This document shows, piece after piece, positions 10,685 through 24,092 of a stretch of DNA of 64,000 nt. The notes beneath the pieces are model-generated. The model searched no databases. It was not told the DNA's origin and saw only the letters and a program-made list of their open reading frames with translations. Position 1 is the first letter of the stretch. Each line of letters starts with the position of its first letter. The stretch is from Leucaena leucocephala (lineage: Eukaryota; Streptophyta; Magnoliopsida; Fabales; Fabaceae), in the NCBI GenBank assembly GCA_037074615.1, contig CM073545.1, forward strand, positions 16,820,001-16,884,000. The letters run 5' to 3'. The position numbers and the translations under genes are program-made.

Positions 10685-13600
10685 ATGGCGCCCGATCCAA
10701 ACCGTACTGCTGGCGGTGCCAGTGGGAGTGGTACCACCAAAGAAGGCAAAGATGAGGCCTTGGCGAAGAAGAAGGTCGAAAACGAAGATCTGGTGAGTCT
10801 AGAATAGTAGATTGTAGTTGTCTGGGGTTTTGTCACTTATTCTGGATTCGAATTTTTTGAATATTGAACTGAAGTACCTAACGCATAAAGAAAAGTTTCT
10901 AAAATCTCTGTTTTCTTTAAGTCGGAATAGATTTTTATTAGCAGCTGAAATTTTGCTAGTATAGTTACTCTTAGTTAAGGTTTGCCGCCTTGAATGAATA
11001 CGTATTCTTTCTCAGAATAGGGGCTAAGGACTACTTCCCTTTTTGATTTTTCTCTTCTATTTCGATCCACCTGGCTCGTGTCAACTTCTCTTTAAAGTTG
11101 GAATGTCATGGAATTGTTTGAATTGTGGGTGCAGTCGGATGAGGATTTAGCGTTAAAGCATCAGCTGGAATTGTATGTGGAGAGGGTTCAGGATCCGGAC
11201 CCCGGCTTGCAAAAGGTCGCTCTCGAGAGTATGAGGTAAGCGTACATGTACTTGATCATGACACTTTGATCATTTAAGGTAGTTGAAAGGGAGGTTAGTT
11301 GTTTTGGGCCGGAATTTGCATTGTTGGTTAACATTGGATGTATACTTGTGTTGCAGGCAGGAAATTCGTACGTCAACAAGCTCTATGACGTCTGTTCCGA
11401 AGCCACTAAAGTTTCTGCGCCCCCATTATGCAACTCTGAAAGCATATTATGAGGCTATGGCAGAATCTGATTTGAAGGTATCATATGCGTTATGTTTATT
11501 TAAGATTATTTGTATTTCGATCTTAAATAAGTTGATATGATGATCTTATTCTTAGTCAGTTGCTCTCTACTTAATGCAGAAGTACTTGGCTGACATATTA
11601 TCAGTTTTGGCATTGACAATGTCTGCTGAGGGAGAGCGGGTAAGACTTGCCATTTAAGATGCTGGTTGACATCTCTTTTAAACCCATAAAGTTCTCCTCT
11701 TTTCTATTAATGCAAGACCTATCTCTAACATTATACATTTTTATTGTGTCATGCTATGTCGACTGTCAGGAAAGCCTTAAGTACAGATTGTTGGGTTCAG
11801 ATGGTGATATTGGCTCATGGGGCCACGAGTATGTAAGGTGAGCATCGTGTTGTTTGTGAAACAATTTGTTTTAAAATGATTGGGGTGGATTGTTATGATG
11901 TAACAGTATACAATGAGGAGTTTTTTTATTAGGCTTGTGACTTAACCGGACAGTCGGAGTTATGGATAAATCTTATTCTCACTAGTTCCGTGTTTCCTTT
12001 TTTTCAGGAATTTGGCAGGAGAAATTGCTCAGGAGTATGCTAAACGACAGGTTAGGCACTACTCTAACCCAAAAGATATTGATGTTTGTTAAAATTGTTG
12101 CTGATGCTACTTTAGTATGTTATGTATTTTTGGTCCAATGAATAATTGAGCATGCCAGAATTACCTTTAGTGTACCTATATTTTCAAGTATTGACTATCT
12201 TATGTTTTCAAAAGTTGAAACTTAAAGCCGCTAGAAGTGATTTGGTTTTGAGGGATTTGGGTAATATGCATCAAAATTAAAAGGACTGAAGACGCATTAG
12301 CATTATTCTACATGATATTATGTGGTAACTAGAATCGAAGTTGCAATAGTGTTAAATGTCAACAGTTGTCAAAGTAGATTACTTTGTTCGGAAAAAATGT
12401 TCGTTAGATATTTAGAATGGCAACCTGGACTTGTATCCAATAAGTTTACCTGTGTATCCGATTTAGCTCAGGAGTTCTGTGTTTCTCAGTTTTCCCCAGT
12501 TGGAAAATTTCTGCCCAATCTAAATTTATTATGATTCTCTTTTGCAGAGTGACGAGGCCCCTATTGATGATCTTATGGAGCTTGTGCAACAGATAGTTGC
12601 TTTCCACATGAAGGTATGATATATCTCAATGTTTATGCAGTGAAGAATGGTAATCTAGTTCTTTAGGATAGATGACTCTCTCATGGAATAGACACATGTT
12701 GGACGAAGATATTTATGTTTTGACAAATTTGAATCCTGTTACAGCACAATGCAGAACCCGAGGCTGTTGATCTCTTGATGGAGGTAAGCTGTCAAATCCT
12801 TTTTAAGCTCCCCACAACCCCCCCACCCAAAAAAAAAACTGCTTAAGATGGTAAGCTAAATTTGTTTTTGTGATGAAATGTTCATTTATAGGTTGAAGAC
12901 CTTGATATGTTGATTGAACATGTCGACAAGACAAATTTTAAGCGGACTTGCTTGTATCTTACTAGTTCAGCAAGGTAAGGGTGATAAAGTCCATATCTCA
13001 TGCGGGTTTTTTAGCATAATGTGTTTATGCAGTTATAATTTCTGAGAATCCATTCTTAGTTTGAGCTTCTCTACTGAGTTACAATTTTTGTACTTTAGAA
13101 AGGATAAGTTTACTAGGTAGAGTTTGATGTGTAGCCGGGTCAAAATGGGAGGGGGAAATTGCAGTGTTTCATTTGGGGAAGCTGTCTTGTGTTTATGTTT
13201 ATTGTTCAGGGTTAAGGTTAATAAATTGACTTTCTGTTCCTTTTCGCTCATGCACTCAAGTAAAAAAGTTATATTTGTTGCATTTTCAGATATCTTCCTG
13301 GGCCAGATGATATGTTAGTGTTGGATATCGCATACATGATCTATCTAAAATTTGAAGAATATCCAAATGCACTTCAGATTGCATTGTATCTGGATAACCT
13401 GCAGGTGGGACTTTGTTGTTAAACGATTTATTTTTTCTCCTTTTGAAGTCTTCTGACTCTGAAATTAGTGATTAATACTTTTTTTTAATTGTAAATTGTT
13501 CATCTGTAGCTCACTAGTTCGGATGAATTAAATCTTGCTGTATAGGACGCATAATTTTTATCCCTTTATGTTTAGATATTATATTAGTTTAAAACTAACA

Positions 13601-16600
13601 ATATGCTGCATCATTGACAGTATGTGAGGCAGGTTTTTACTTCTTGTGACGATCTTCTGCGAAAGAAGCAATTTTGTTACATACTTGCTCGACATGTAAG
13701 TCCTGAATTATCTGTTAGTACTTGATGACCATCTAGTTGGAGTTCCCTTTGCCCGTTTCATGTGGACTTCCTCTTCTAACCTGTTTTTTTCGAAAAGATA
13801 TTTGATGATTTGTTGATTACTATTTCCATGCAGGGAATTACTTTTGAGCTAGATGAGGAGATGGTTGCTGATGATGATGACCGAGAGGTGCTGCAGGATA
13901 TCATAAACAACTCCAAGTTAAGTGAAGGATATCTGTCCCTTGCTCGTGATATTGAAGTAATGGAGCCTAAATCCCCTGAAGATATATACAAGGTGCGGAT
14001 TGTGGTGATATTTCCCTTTTTCTTGAATAAGACTGGACTTGATATGACCCTTTGTGCTTTTTTTTTAATTTTTTACTTTTTCTGGATAGTTCTCCTTCCT
14101 AAGATAGCCATAATTACTTTTTCTTGCATTGTTTTCAACCTCATAATTTACTGTTTTTTCTCCCATAGGCACACTTGCTTGATGGTCGGGCTAGTGCTGG
14201 TGCTAGTGTTGATTCAGCTAGACAAAACCTGGCTGCTACTTTTGTGAATGCATTTGTAAATGCTGGCTTTGGTCAGGTATGTGTTCATAGTTGCAGGGTT
14301 GCATGTGTGGAAAGTTGTTGGGTCAGTAATTTCTTCTGATGCCTTTTCTCCTCTTCTTTCTGTGCAGGATAAATTGATGACTGTTGCATCAGACTCCTCA
14401 AGTGGTGGCTCTTCTGGAAATTGGCTTTTCAAAAATAAGGAACATGGGAAGACTAGTGCAGCAGCAAGTCTGGTATGCATCTATTGCTGAATTATCATTT
14501 TGCCTTATGGACTAAAACCTTTATTTACAAATCTTTGCATTATAACAGGGCATGATTTTACTTTGGGACGTCGACACTGGACTTGCTCAACTTGACAAGT
14601 ACTTCCATAGTAATGATACACATGTGATTGCTGGTGCTTTATTGGGAGTGGGGATTGTCAATTGTAGCATCAACAATGATTGTGATCCTGTGAGTTCCTT
14701 TATTATTTTGCTCAGCCTCATGTATATAATTTCGATTTCTATGTTCTATCTTATTTGATTCATTTCTTTTTCAGGCAATGGCACTTTTAGGTGATTACAC
14801 TGACAAAGAAGATTCATCAATTAGGATTGGGGCAATTATGGGGTTGGGAATTGCCTATGCAGGTTCTCAGAATGAGCAGGTGAATTGTTTCTCTTCATTT
14901 TTGTCTGCTGAATGCTGATCCTATACCTGGGATTCTGTATGTATCCAAGTGGCCTCATTTTTTCTTTTGGGGAAAACACTTACCTTGTCCATGGTTTTGT
15001 CAGTTACGCTACAAATTGGCACCTATACTGAATGATGCTAAAGCTTCACTTGATGTGGTTGCTTTTACTGCAATTTCATTGGGCTTGATCTATGTGGGTT
15101 CTTGCAACGAAGAAGTTGCCCAAGCAATTATATTTGCACTAATGGACCGCAGCGAGGCTGAGCTGGGAGAGCCCCTCACACGGCTTTTACCTCTTGGCCT
15201 TGGCCTTCTTTATCTTGGGAAGCAGGTACAGAGATGTTTGGCAGCAATCTTGTACAGTTTTCCAGTAGCATCACTTCTTTTATCTTAACAAACTTTATTT
15301 GGTTATAACAGGAAAGTGTGGAGGCAACAGCAGAAGTTTCAAAGACCTTTCATGAAAAAATCAGAAAATATTGTGACATGACGCTATTATCATGTGCCTA
15401 TGCTGGAACTGGAAATGTTCTCAAGGTGCATTTTATGGCATTTTAATTGCAATTTCCCCTCCCCACTAGCAAATATTTATAATTGTTCATGCTTCTTTCA
15501 ATCAGGTGCAAAATCTTTTGGGTCATTGTTCGCAACATCTTGATAAAGGTGAAACGCACCAAGGTCCTGCCGTGATTGGAATTGCTATGGTTGCAATGGC
15601 TGAAGAATTGGGTCTTGAGATGGCAATTCGATCATTAGAACATCTTCTACAATATGGAGAGCAGAATATCCGCCGAGCAGTGCCTTTGGCACTTGGCCTA
15701 CTGTGCATATCAAACCCAAAGGTGAGTATGAGCTTGCTTTCCTGTGGTTTTTTCTGCACATGGACTTTTAGCAAATGAACTTTTGGCAAACTGAACCAAA
15801 ATATTCTAATTCTGTGGATTGGATGTTCATGACAGGTCAATGTGATGGATACCTTGAGCAGGCTGAGCCATGACACTGATTCAGAAGTAGCAATGGTAAG
15901 ATATTGGAGCCAGATTTGTTTCAATGTTTTTGGTCTGTCTTCCGATTACTGGTTGTGGCTGAAATAACAATGTTCATATGCTACAGGCAGCTGTTATCTC
16001 TCTGGGTCTAATAGGCGCAGGGACCAACAATGCACGAATTGCTGGCATGCTTCGCAATCTTTCAAGCTATTACTACAAGGACACCAGCCTTCTATTTTGT
16101 GTATGCTTTATCGAGTTGCTCCAGAGTTTCCTTACTTCTGGCTTTCGTATGGTCACTAAATTGCTGTTGCCCTTTCTACAGGTGCGAATTGCCCAAGGTC
16201 TTGTACATTTGGGGAAGGGCTTACTAACACTTAATCCATACCATTCTGATCGCGTCCTACTATCACCGTACGTTGTTCCTCACTCACCCAGGCTGCCATT
16301 TTTGACCTTTCAAGTTTTCTTGCGTCCATTCCATCATCTGAAAGAAACCCAAAAGTGACATGTATTGCTTTGTTGTAAATGTTTCTGAATGACATTGTTC
16401 TGCTCCTCTTTCCCAGGACTGCGCTTGCTGGACTGGTTACCATGTTGCATGCATGCCTCGACATGAAAGCCATTGTCTTGGGAAAATATCACTATGTTCT
16501 GTACTTCCTCGTTTTGGCAATGCAGGTTTGTTTTCTTGTTGAGTCATATACCCCGTCTTGTCATATGTTGAGACTCGGTCTAAGCTTTTGTTTTTTGTGG

Positions 16601-16946
16601 CAACAGCCAAGGATGTTGTTGACTGTGGATGATAGCTTGAAACCTCTGCCTGTGCCTGTTCGTGTGGGTCAAGCTGTAGATGTTGTAGGGCAAGCAGGTC
16701 GTCCGAAGACAATCACGGGTTTTCAGACTCACTCTACCCCCGTCCTCCTTGCCGCTGGGGATAGGGCAGAATTGGCCACGGAAAAGTAAATACACAACTA
16801 TCTCAAAATTTCAGATTACCATAAATTTTCAGTGTGATTATACCCAACAATACTGTTGTTATTTTTGCTGCAGATATATTCCACTTTCGCCCATTCTTGA
16901 AGGTTTTGTTATTTTGAAGGAGAATCCAGATTACAGGGAAGACTAA
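10685..16946 (+). CDS. RPN1: 26S proteasome regulatory subunit RPN1 (PSMD2 type)
   Basis: Non-ATPase scaffold of the 19S base that docks ubiquitin receptors and shuttle factors. Exons: 10685-10792, 11135-11235, 11357-11477, 11580-11639, 11770-11837, 12008-12050, 12548-12613, 12745-12783, 12892-12974, 13290-13404, 13621-13695, 13834-13992, 14169-14276, 14368-14472, 14549-14689, 14775-14879, 15004-15225, 15312-15425, 15506-15721, 15836-15895, 15987-16100, 16182-16267, 16417-16525, 16607-16785, 16874-16946. They sum to 2670 nt, 889 aa, close to the roughly 890 aa usual in plants. All introns are GT-AG and the frame stays open throughout. Proteasome/cyclosome (PC) repeats are visible in the middle third (for example GALLGVGIVN and IGAIMGLGIAYAG), and the C-terminus ends NPDYRED. 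No lesion was found. The product is expected in cytosol and nucleus. Confidence 0.96.
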
Positions 16947-17498
16947 AAGAAGTGAAGAACCACGAAATGCGGCCCCTCCCCCCTCCCCCTATCCCCTATC
17001 TCTCTCTTAATGTTAAGCATTGGATTAGTATTTTTTAGCAAAATTGGCTTAAATGTTATAAAAAAAAGTTATTTAAATTAAAATTTTCCCCTTTATGAAT
17101 GAAGCAAATTGGTGTGTGTTTGGAGGTCAATAACGTTCCATGTCAATTGAATTTCGGAGAATCAATAGCAGCATTAGTTGTTTGAACTTGCATACCCGAT
17201 AATTACAAGTGAGACAAAAGAAAGCCTACTTCAGAAGTTTACTCCTTTAGTTAACTTATTGTCAAACATGCCAGCTTGTTATTATGACCTCAAAATCTGA
17301 CATGGGATTATTCGGCGGTGTTAGCCAAGTAAGAGTTAGTGGATTGTCAAGATGGTCGCTACGTTTTGTATTAATTAGGACTAGTTATTTGAGAAAATAA
17401 TTGATATTTAATATGAATACTAAAATATCGGAATGTTCATATTTTGGCTTAAACAGGCAAATAGCATAACTGTTTTTGGTCAACACTAGCAAATAGGC
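16947..17498. other. 3' flank of RPN1 and intergenic DNA
   Basis: The first part probably holds the RPN1 3' UTR. No other feature is recognised. Confidence 0.4.
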
Positions 17499-17850
17499 AT
17501 GTCCATCATTCACGTTCTATTTCACTTTAAGATCTTGCTTAGACCTTTTGAGTCTCGTTTCCGTCGATGATTACCGAGCACTGTGTCAGATCCCGAGAGT
17601 CTCGACGGTGCCGGGAGTTGTATCGAAATTCGACGCAGCCGAAGACGACCATGCCGATTCTGGGTGTCCGGACCGACGATGCCGTTTCGTCCGGGTCGCC
17701 TGAGCGCAGGATCATAGTCGCGAACAAATTGCATAAACGGGCTTATCGGGATGCAAACACCAAGAAATGGAGTTTCGAATTCGATAGTGATAGTTTGTTC
17801 CTGCAGCTGAAAGACGGGTTCCCCTCCGATGTCGACGTTTCTTACGTGAC
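17499..17850 (+). pseudogene. 5' fragment of a class II trehalose-phosphate synthase gene
   Basis: Three frames must be stitched to see the class II TPS N-terminus. SRS..DLA from 17510 carries two stops. Then IPRVSTVPGVVSKFD lies at about 17589-17633 in a second frame. Then SPERRIIVANKL through LQLKDGFPSDVDVSYV lies at about 17700-17848 in a third. The similarity stops abruptly after YV, where the family continues with a Gly-Ser-Leu segment and about 750 more residues. The glycosyltransferase and phosphatase domains are absent. An open frame of 161 codons starting at 17567 covers only the last part and then continues into unrelated sequence. It is best read as a decayed, truncated gene copy. 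The parent family is regulatory in trehalose-6-phosphate signalling. Confidence 0.8.
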
Positions 17851-19169
17851 CAAATGGTTCGCGGTTTGTTTCATTTTGCTGAAGCTCCGGATTATAGAAA
17901 CGAATCCGAGTTCCAAGTTTCAGATTTGGCATAAAATCGGAGATTCAATATCGTGTAACGCATATAACGTAGATAAACTATTGCTTCCAAATTCTGAAGG
18001 TAATTGGAATTTTCTTCCACAAAGAAGGGAGAGAATGAACAAAATCAGCTGAGTACGTAGAATCATGAAAGGCTGTCTCTATTTCTAATTTCGTCGTTTC
18101 CCCCTGTGATGGTGTTTTGTGACTTAATTTCAGGTTCCTGATCGAGCAAGGAGACAAAGTGCTGGGAAGAAAACGCAGAGAGACGTTAGAGAGAGAGGGA
18201 GGAGGGAGGATGAACATTTTGGTAATTTCCGTCCGAACTTCAAAATGTCAGACTTTACCCCCTTTATATAGTATTTACAAAGGTTTAAGCCCCAATTTAG
18301 ATTTTCCTATTTTTAGAGTCTTTTTAAGAAAAAAAGTCTAGCCTTACCAACGTAAATTTTATATATATTATATGGATAGCAAAAGTATACCAACTGACTC
18401 TAAATTAAAATAGTTATAACAAAACATAATCAAATGCCTAATGATTAAAAAAAAAATGAAAAACAGAATTCTCTCATGCTTTCCAAAAAAATACTCCCAC
18501 AATATAGGAAAATCTACCTAGTTATGACGTCAATATGAAATGTTTTTTTAGAGAACATGCATAATAATTCATTCTATAAAAAAACTAAACATAATTTGGA
18601 TATAAATAATTTTAAATTTTTTTATGTCAAATATTAACTAATAAATTAATTATTTGGCCTTAAAAATAATAAATTATTATTATTTTTAATCAAACAAGTA
18701 ACAAATTATTAAAACATAGTACATATTTGAAAAAGACTCTACTTTTTTTATATTAGGGGCTATGCACGTGCCTGAGCTTTTTTTTTTTGTTGAGGTATAA
18801 AATTAGTTTTTATCTTTTTATTTTTTTATGAAAAAAAGTGCATTGTATGTGTTTTGTTCGTTGCAGTCGGCATTAAAAATTAAAAATAAAATCGTTAACA
18901 TATATGTATTTACTTTTGAATACCTGCCGCCATCGTCTTGTTCGTTTCGGCGCTAGGGTGGTCATATGCAGTTTACCCTCGTTCCGTTACACTCACTGTT
19001 CAAAGCAGCTGCTTAACAAAGAAGTCATGCCATCTCTGCTTTTTGTTTGGACCATTATTTCACTCTATCCGACGATGCACTAGAGTTAGGTCTTTTGGGT
19101 AACTTGTGTGATTAAAAGATATTGACAGGGTCGTGAGATACGGCGTGAATATTTTGTTCCTTGGACACC
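17851..19169. other. intergenic DNA between the TPS fragment and the SOF1 gene
   Basis: After the TPS similarity ends, 17851-18250 is less AT-rich and open in several frames, but I recognise no family. From 18340 to 18900 it is AT-rich. Positions 18950-19169 should contain the promoter and 5' leader of the downstream WD40 gene. Confidence 0.35.
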
Positions 19170-22100
19170 ATGAAGGTTAAGGTTATATCACGCTCTGCTG
19201 ATGAGTTCACTCGAGAACGAAGTAATGATCTTCAGGTAATGCACGCTCTGCTTTTATTGTTTTTTGGTTTCTTCTGAATCGCCAAGTTACTTTTTGTTTT
19301 CCTTCCTCTCTCTGAATTTGTGTTTTGTTCATTGGAATTGGAAAAGAGGGTTTTCCACAATTATGACCCGAGTATTCGTAGTCAAGAGAAGGCAGTAGAG
19401 TATGTGCGCGCTGTTAATGCGGCTAAGTTGGAGAAGGTAAAGTTGATTTTCTTAGCTGAAGATTTTTTTTTTTTTGAAGTTTCTAATTTGGAAAATTTAG
19501 ATTTTTGCAAGACCGTTTATAGGAGCCATGGATGGGCATATAGACGCTGTTTCGTGTATGGCGAAGAACCCTAATCATTTGAAAGGGATTTTATCAGGTT
19601 CAATGGATGGAGGTACTTTTCTATTGTTTTGATCCCCTATCTGTTATTTAGTTATATTCGCATGAATTAATGGATGTGCCCATATACTTTAGGAATATTT
19701 CACGCGGCACAAATTCTGCATTGCTCAGGGTGATAGTTAGATAGTTAGCTTCAGGATACAGTGGGAAGGATAGATAAGTTGTGTATACAACGAATCAAAT
19801 AATACTGTTTAGCTCCTGTTTGAGGAATGAGATACGTAGTGAGAGAACACGACATTGCTTTTCCAAATTGACTAATATATCTCTAATTTACTTAATGGGA
19901 CATGAAAATAATTGGGATTTGGGACACCCATTTTTGTTGTTTGAAACTTGAATTTGTTCAAGCCTAGTAAAATTATTAATTTGAGCCTCCTTAAAGCAAA
20001 TATAACTTTGCTTGTTTCATGTTAAGTACTAAAGTTTGGAGAAGCTAATTTCAATATCAGAATGTTTCTGTGTACCATTTTTTTTAGTACAATGTAATAC
20101 CTTTTTCATGTAATAATTATGAAATATATCCAATTAAAACTTATCATACCTTGCCTGACTTTTCCGCTAACTTCGAGCAATTTTTTTTTTTGGATTTTTA
20201 ATTTATGGCAATTATTTTTGTAGGAAATGTCTCCAGTATAAATTTACCTGTACTGTCCTGCCTTGAGTTGTGAATTGTAACTTCACACTTTCTCCATTTC
20301 CATTATATACTGAATTTGTGATTTTGCTATGTATTCGTTATCAGTCTGGCTCCTATTTTGTGACTGTTTTACAGCTTTATCAATGTAGGCTGAATATGTT
20401 GGATTGCCTAAGTGTAAGTAAACTTGTAACATTGATCATTGTGTTTGCAGATATTCGGCTCTGGGATATGTCTTCAAGGTAAAAACTTGTTTAGTTTGAT
20501 TTTAAAAATATTACTTATCTATGATGCTCGTGCAGTGAAATACTATATAATATTCTTTTTGCAATGTAGAACATATTTGTGCGATTTACTTGGGAACTCT
20601 TAATGATCAGTGAAAGGCCTAATGGGAATCAAAATTTATGTGAGGAACTTTTTCTCCACGCATAGGTTCATACTTTCAACACAAATGAAGTATTGACCTG
20701 TAAATTAAATTCTTTTGTATTGTCGTCTCAAGTATGAATGTTTGACATGTACTGGATCAAGGACATGTGGTACCCGTTATGTTAGATATTTTCTCCTGGA
20801 GAGTTTTAAACACAAGATCCATGCTTTTTATCCTGCAACTTTTTTGGTGTCCCCATGTAATTAGTATTCATTGCTTTTTTTGGAAATAAAAAGGCGTACA
20901 GTTTGTCAATTTCCTGGTCATCAAGGTGCCGTACGAGGCCTGACAGTATCTACTGATGGACGGATTCTTGTATCATGTGGAACTGATTGCACGTAAGGAT
21001 AATTTTTTCCTCCATTCAGTAATCTGTTTCCCCGTTATCAAGCTTTCTTATCTTTGTGTTTTGGGCTTTAGTTGCTAATTTTTATGGTCAAAACTGGATT
21101 TTCTTCGTTCAGTGTCAGACTTTGGAATGTTCCTGTTGCTGCACCTATGGAGTCAGGTAGCTCAACTGAGAATTCTGCCAAGGTGGTGCATTCTCATGCG
21201 TTATTGATCATTAGTTTTGTGCTAGATATGATTTTTTAAAGCATAGTCTTGCTGACGATTTTATAAACCACTATTGCAGCCCATCAGTGTTTATGTTTGG
21301 AAGAATGCATTTTGGTAGGTATTGGAGTGAATTATAACATATATCATAAAGATATTAGAGCCAGTGCTTCTTCTAAGGCTTTTATTTTTGAATTTTAGGG
21401 GTGTTGATCACCAGTGGGACGGTGAGCTGTTTGCTACTGTTGGTGCTCAAGTAGATATATGGAACCACAACAGGTTTTGATTTCAGTTTCTGATTAGTGT
21501 ACTTTCCTTAAGCTGTGTCTGAATTATTTATCTCCTGATGATGTTCTTCCCTTGTACATGTCTCAGCCAGTAAACAGTTTTGAATGGGGATCAGATTCAG
21601 TAATATCTGTCCGGTTCAATCCTGGAGAACCAAATCTCTTGGCAACATCAGCTAGGTATGCTGGGATTTATGGGGCCTAATCCATTTGCAAAAGAGTGAA
21701 ATGACTATATTGACCAAAAGTTATGGAGAAAAATATCCCAAGCCTCTTCAAAAGTGGAATATAATTAAGGATTTGGTTTCCTTCATTTAATGTTTAACAT
21801 AAGTTGCTCATTCAAATTTCAACTCATTTTTGCTTTAAGCTTATTATTGAATGCTGTTAGAAAAGTGATGATGGATTATTTTACTTGTGTTCCTGAGTTA
21901 ATTTTTTTAATTTACCTTCTTTTTGTAGTGATCGGAGCATAACACTATATGATTTGCGTATGGCTTCCCGTGTCAGGAAAATCGTAATGATGGTAATGTT
22001 TACAAGTTTTTACTTTGCATTGGAACACGAGTGTGTACTCCTTGATATTCCTGTTTCTATACTTGTAAAGCATGGATTTCACATTTATTTCATCATGGAT

Positions 22101-24092
22101 TTGATTCTCAGCTAGATGATACTTTTCAATCTTTATGTTGGGTGCCTTTTTTGTGCTTTTCGAATATATTTGTACATGGCAACACTGACTTGTACTTCAT
22201 TGTTACAGACCAAAACTAATTCTTTATCTTGGAACCCAAGAGAGCCATTAAACTTCACTGCTGTAAGTTCATCAGCTGTTTAATGGGTGTTTCCAAAGTT
22301 AATATTTCTTAGACATACTCGTGTTTGATATGCATCTGATACGATACATGTATCATACTTCACAATGCATGCAACTTATGTTAATATTTTTATTATTAGT
22401 TTTTTCTTAGATATTGCAAAACGACTTACCCAAAAGTCAAGTTTTTGTTATTATTGTTTCTATAGTACTTGTAAAATGTTTGTTGAAAACTCAAATCTTT
22501 TTTTATTGTTAATTTTTGTGTTAATTTATTGAAGATATTCATAATTATACATGCATACCTCCAGCACTTGTATGTTAAAATTTTAAAATTTGTGTTATTA
22601 GACATATCGTATCGTTAAAGAGAACACTCAACAAGGTTATTGAACGGACCACTTGGTTAATTACTTATCCAAGGATTTGGCTTTTGATAGAGAACAATGA
22701 TGTCGTGCAATCCAAATAGTTGACCCACCTAGTGAGATAAAGTTTTTTGTTGTTGTAGACATATTGAATTGCCGTCCTTGTATTTGTGCATCTGTAGTTG
22801 TTGGGATATATGTGCATAAGTTCATATTTTTAGTACGGAAATGTAATGAGTTATGTTTTCTGATCTACAAATTCCTTTCATATCCAGGCAAATGAAGATG
22901 GTAATTGCTATAGCTATGATGCTAGGAAACTTGATGAAGCCAAATGTGTTCACAAAGATCATGTTTCTGCTGTGTAAGATGAATGCTCTTCACATCTTTA
23001 TCGGTTTTTTAGAGCAATTGCATTTAATTATGATATTAATATTTTTTAAATATTTATTTCATTTTACAGCTTGGATATTGACTACTCACCAACTGGCCGG
23101 GAATTTGTCACTGGATCATATGATAGAACAGTTAGTTCCTTTGGATCTGCTTTAACCTATCTATTCTTTTTAAATTCTCATTTTGCTAACTGGCGTTTTC
23201 TCGTTTTATAGGTAAGAATTTTCCAGTATAATGGTGGCCACAGCAGGGAGATTTATCATACCAAGAGAATGCAAAGGTTCACTTGATTTTTAAATCTTGC
23301 ACCAAGGGTTTCTCTTTGTTTGTTTACTTACGTGACAATTAAACACTTGAACTGACGGATTTCTATTCCATGAGATGACTTGATCTATTTCTTTGTTGTG
23401 CAGGGTATTCTGTGTTAAATTCAGCTGTGATGCAAGTTATGTGATTTCCGGAAGCGATGACACTAATCTCAGGCTTTGGAAGGCTAGGGCATCAGAACAA
23501 CTTGGAGTTGTAAGATGTCTTCCTTACCCTCAAATCTTTCATTACAGATTTCTAGGTGAATTTATTAATGCATTTTGTCCTTCATTGAGTATAGAGGCAT
23601 TTTCTTGGAGCTAATATACAGGAATATCATGCTCATTTATAATATTATATGTGATGAATTGTTGATAAACTGATTTCTTGATTGTGACTACTGTGCTGCA
23701 GGTTCTCCCAAGGGAACGGAAGAAGCATGATTATAATGAAGCCTTAAAGCATCGCTACAAGCACCTCCCTGAAGTGAAACGTATTGTGAGGTAAGATATG
23801 ATCAAACAACCACCATTCTAGTGAACTGTTGTTGAGTAACAATCATGTCATGCATTATATATACATATATATATATATATTTGAGGACAATGAAACCTGG
23901 CTTATTTCTTTTGGTTTTTTGCTCAACAGGCACAGGCACCTGCCAAAACCAATATTCAAAGCCACTAGTCTCATGCGCGTTATGGCCGATGCTAGGAAAA
24001 GAAAAGACGAGAGAAGGAAAGCTCACAGTGCTCCAGGTAGCATCAAAACAGAGCCATTGCGGAAAAGAAGGATCATCAAAGAAATTGAATAA
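19170..24092 (+). CDS. DCAF13: SOF1/DCAF13-type WD40 protein
   Basis: Nucleolar WD40 protein of the U3 small-subunit processome (Sof1), also a candidate CUL4-DDB1 substrate receptor. Exons: 19170-19235, 19347-19436, 19501-19612, 20451-20478, 20894-20992, 21113-21182, 21280-21314, 21399-21473, 21560-21655, 21929-21992, 22209-22262, 22888-22973, 23070-23130, 23212-23276, 23404-23509, 23702-23790, 23930-24092. They total 1359 nt, 452 aa, the family's usual length. WD repeats fill about residues 60-355 (GDIRLWD, CTVRLWN, NLRLWKA). The C-terminal Sof1 domain runs from VLPRERKKHDYNEALKHRY to a basic tail. Exon 9 at 21560 follows AT instead of AG. The first AG that keeps the frame is at 21576-21577, which would remove RSQPVN and give 446 aa. 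All other junctions are canonical. Confidence 0.93.
21474..21577 (+). other. SOF1 intron 8 with damaged 3' splice site
   Basis: The donor is AG|GTTTTG at 21473/21474. The conserved next codons (S-Q-P-V-N) require an exon start at 21560, but the two preceding bases are AT (21558-21559). The nearest AG at 21565-21566 gives a stop within three codons, as does the one at 21569-21570. The AG at 21576-21577 restores the frame. Intron retention would give a stop immediately. Confidence 0.75.

Noticed and set aside
15523..15924. Open frame of 133 codons on the - strand
   Set aside because: It covers RPN1 exons 19-20 and the intron between them in antisense. The + strand reading is a strong family match.
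17522..17932. Open frame of 136 codons on the - strand over the TPS fragment
   Set aside because: It lies antisense to sequence with clear TPS similarity on the + strand and shows no family resemblance.
21513..21521. TTCCTTAAG in SOF1 intron 8, similar to a U12 branch site
   Set aside because: The donor GTTTTG is not U12-like and the motif is too far (about 40-60 bases) from any usable acceptor.
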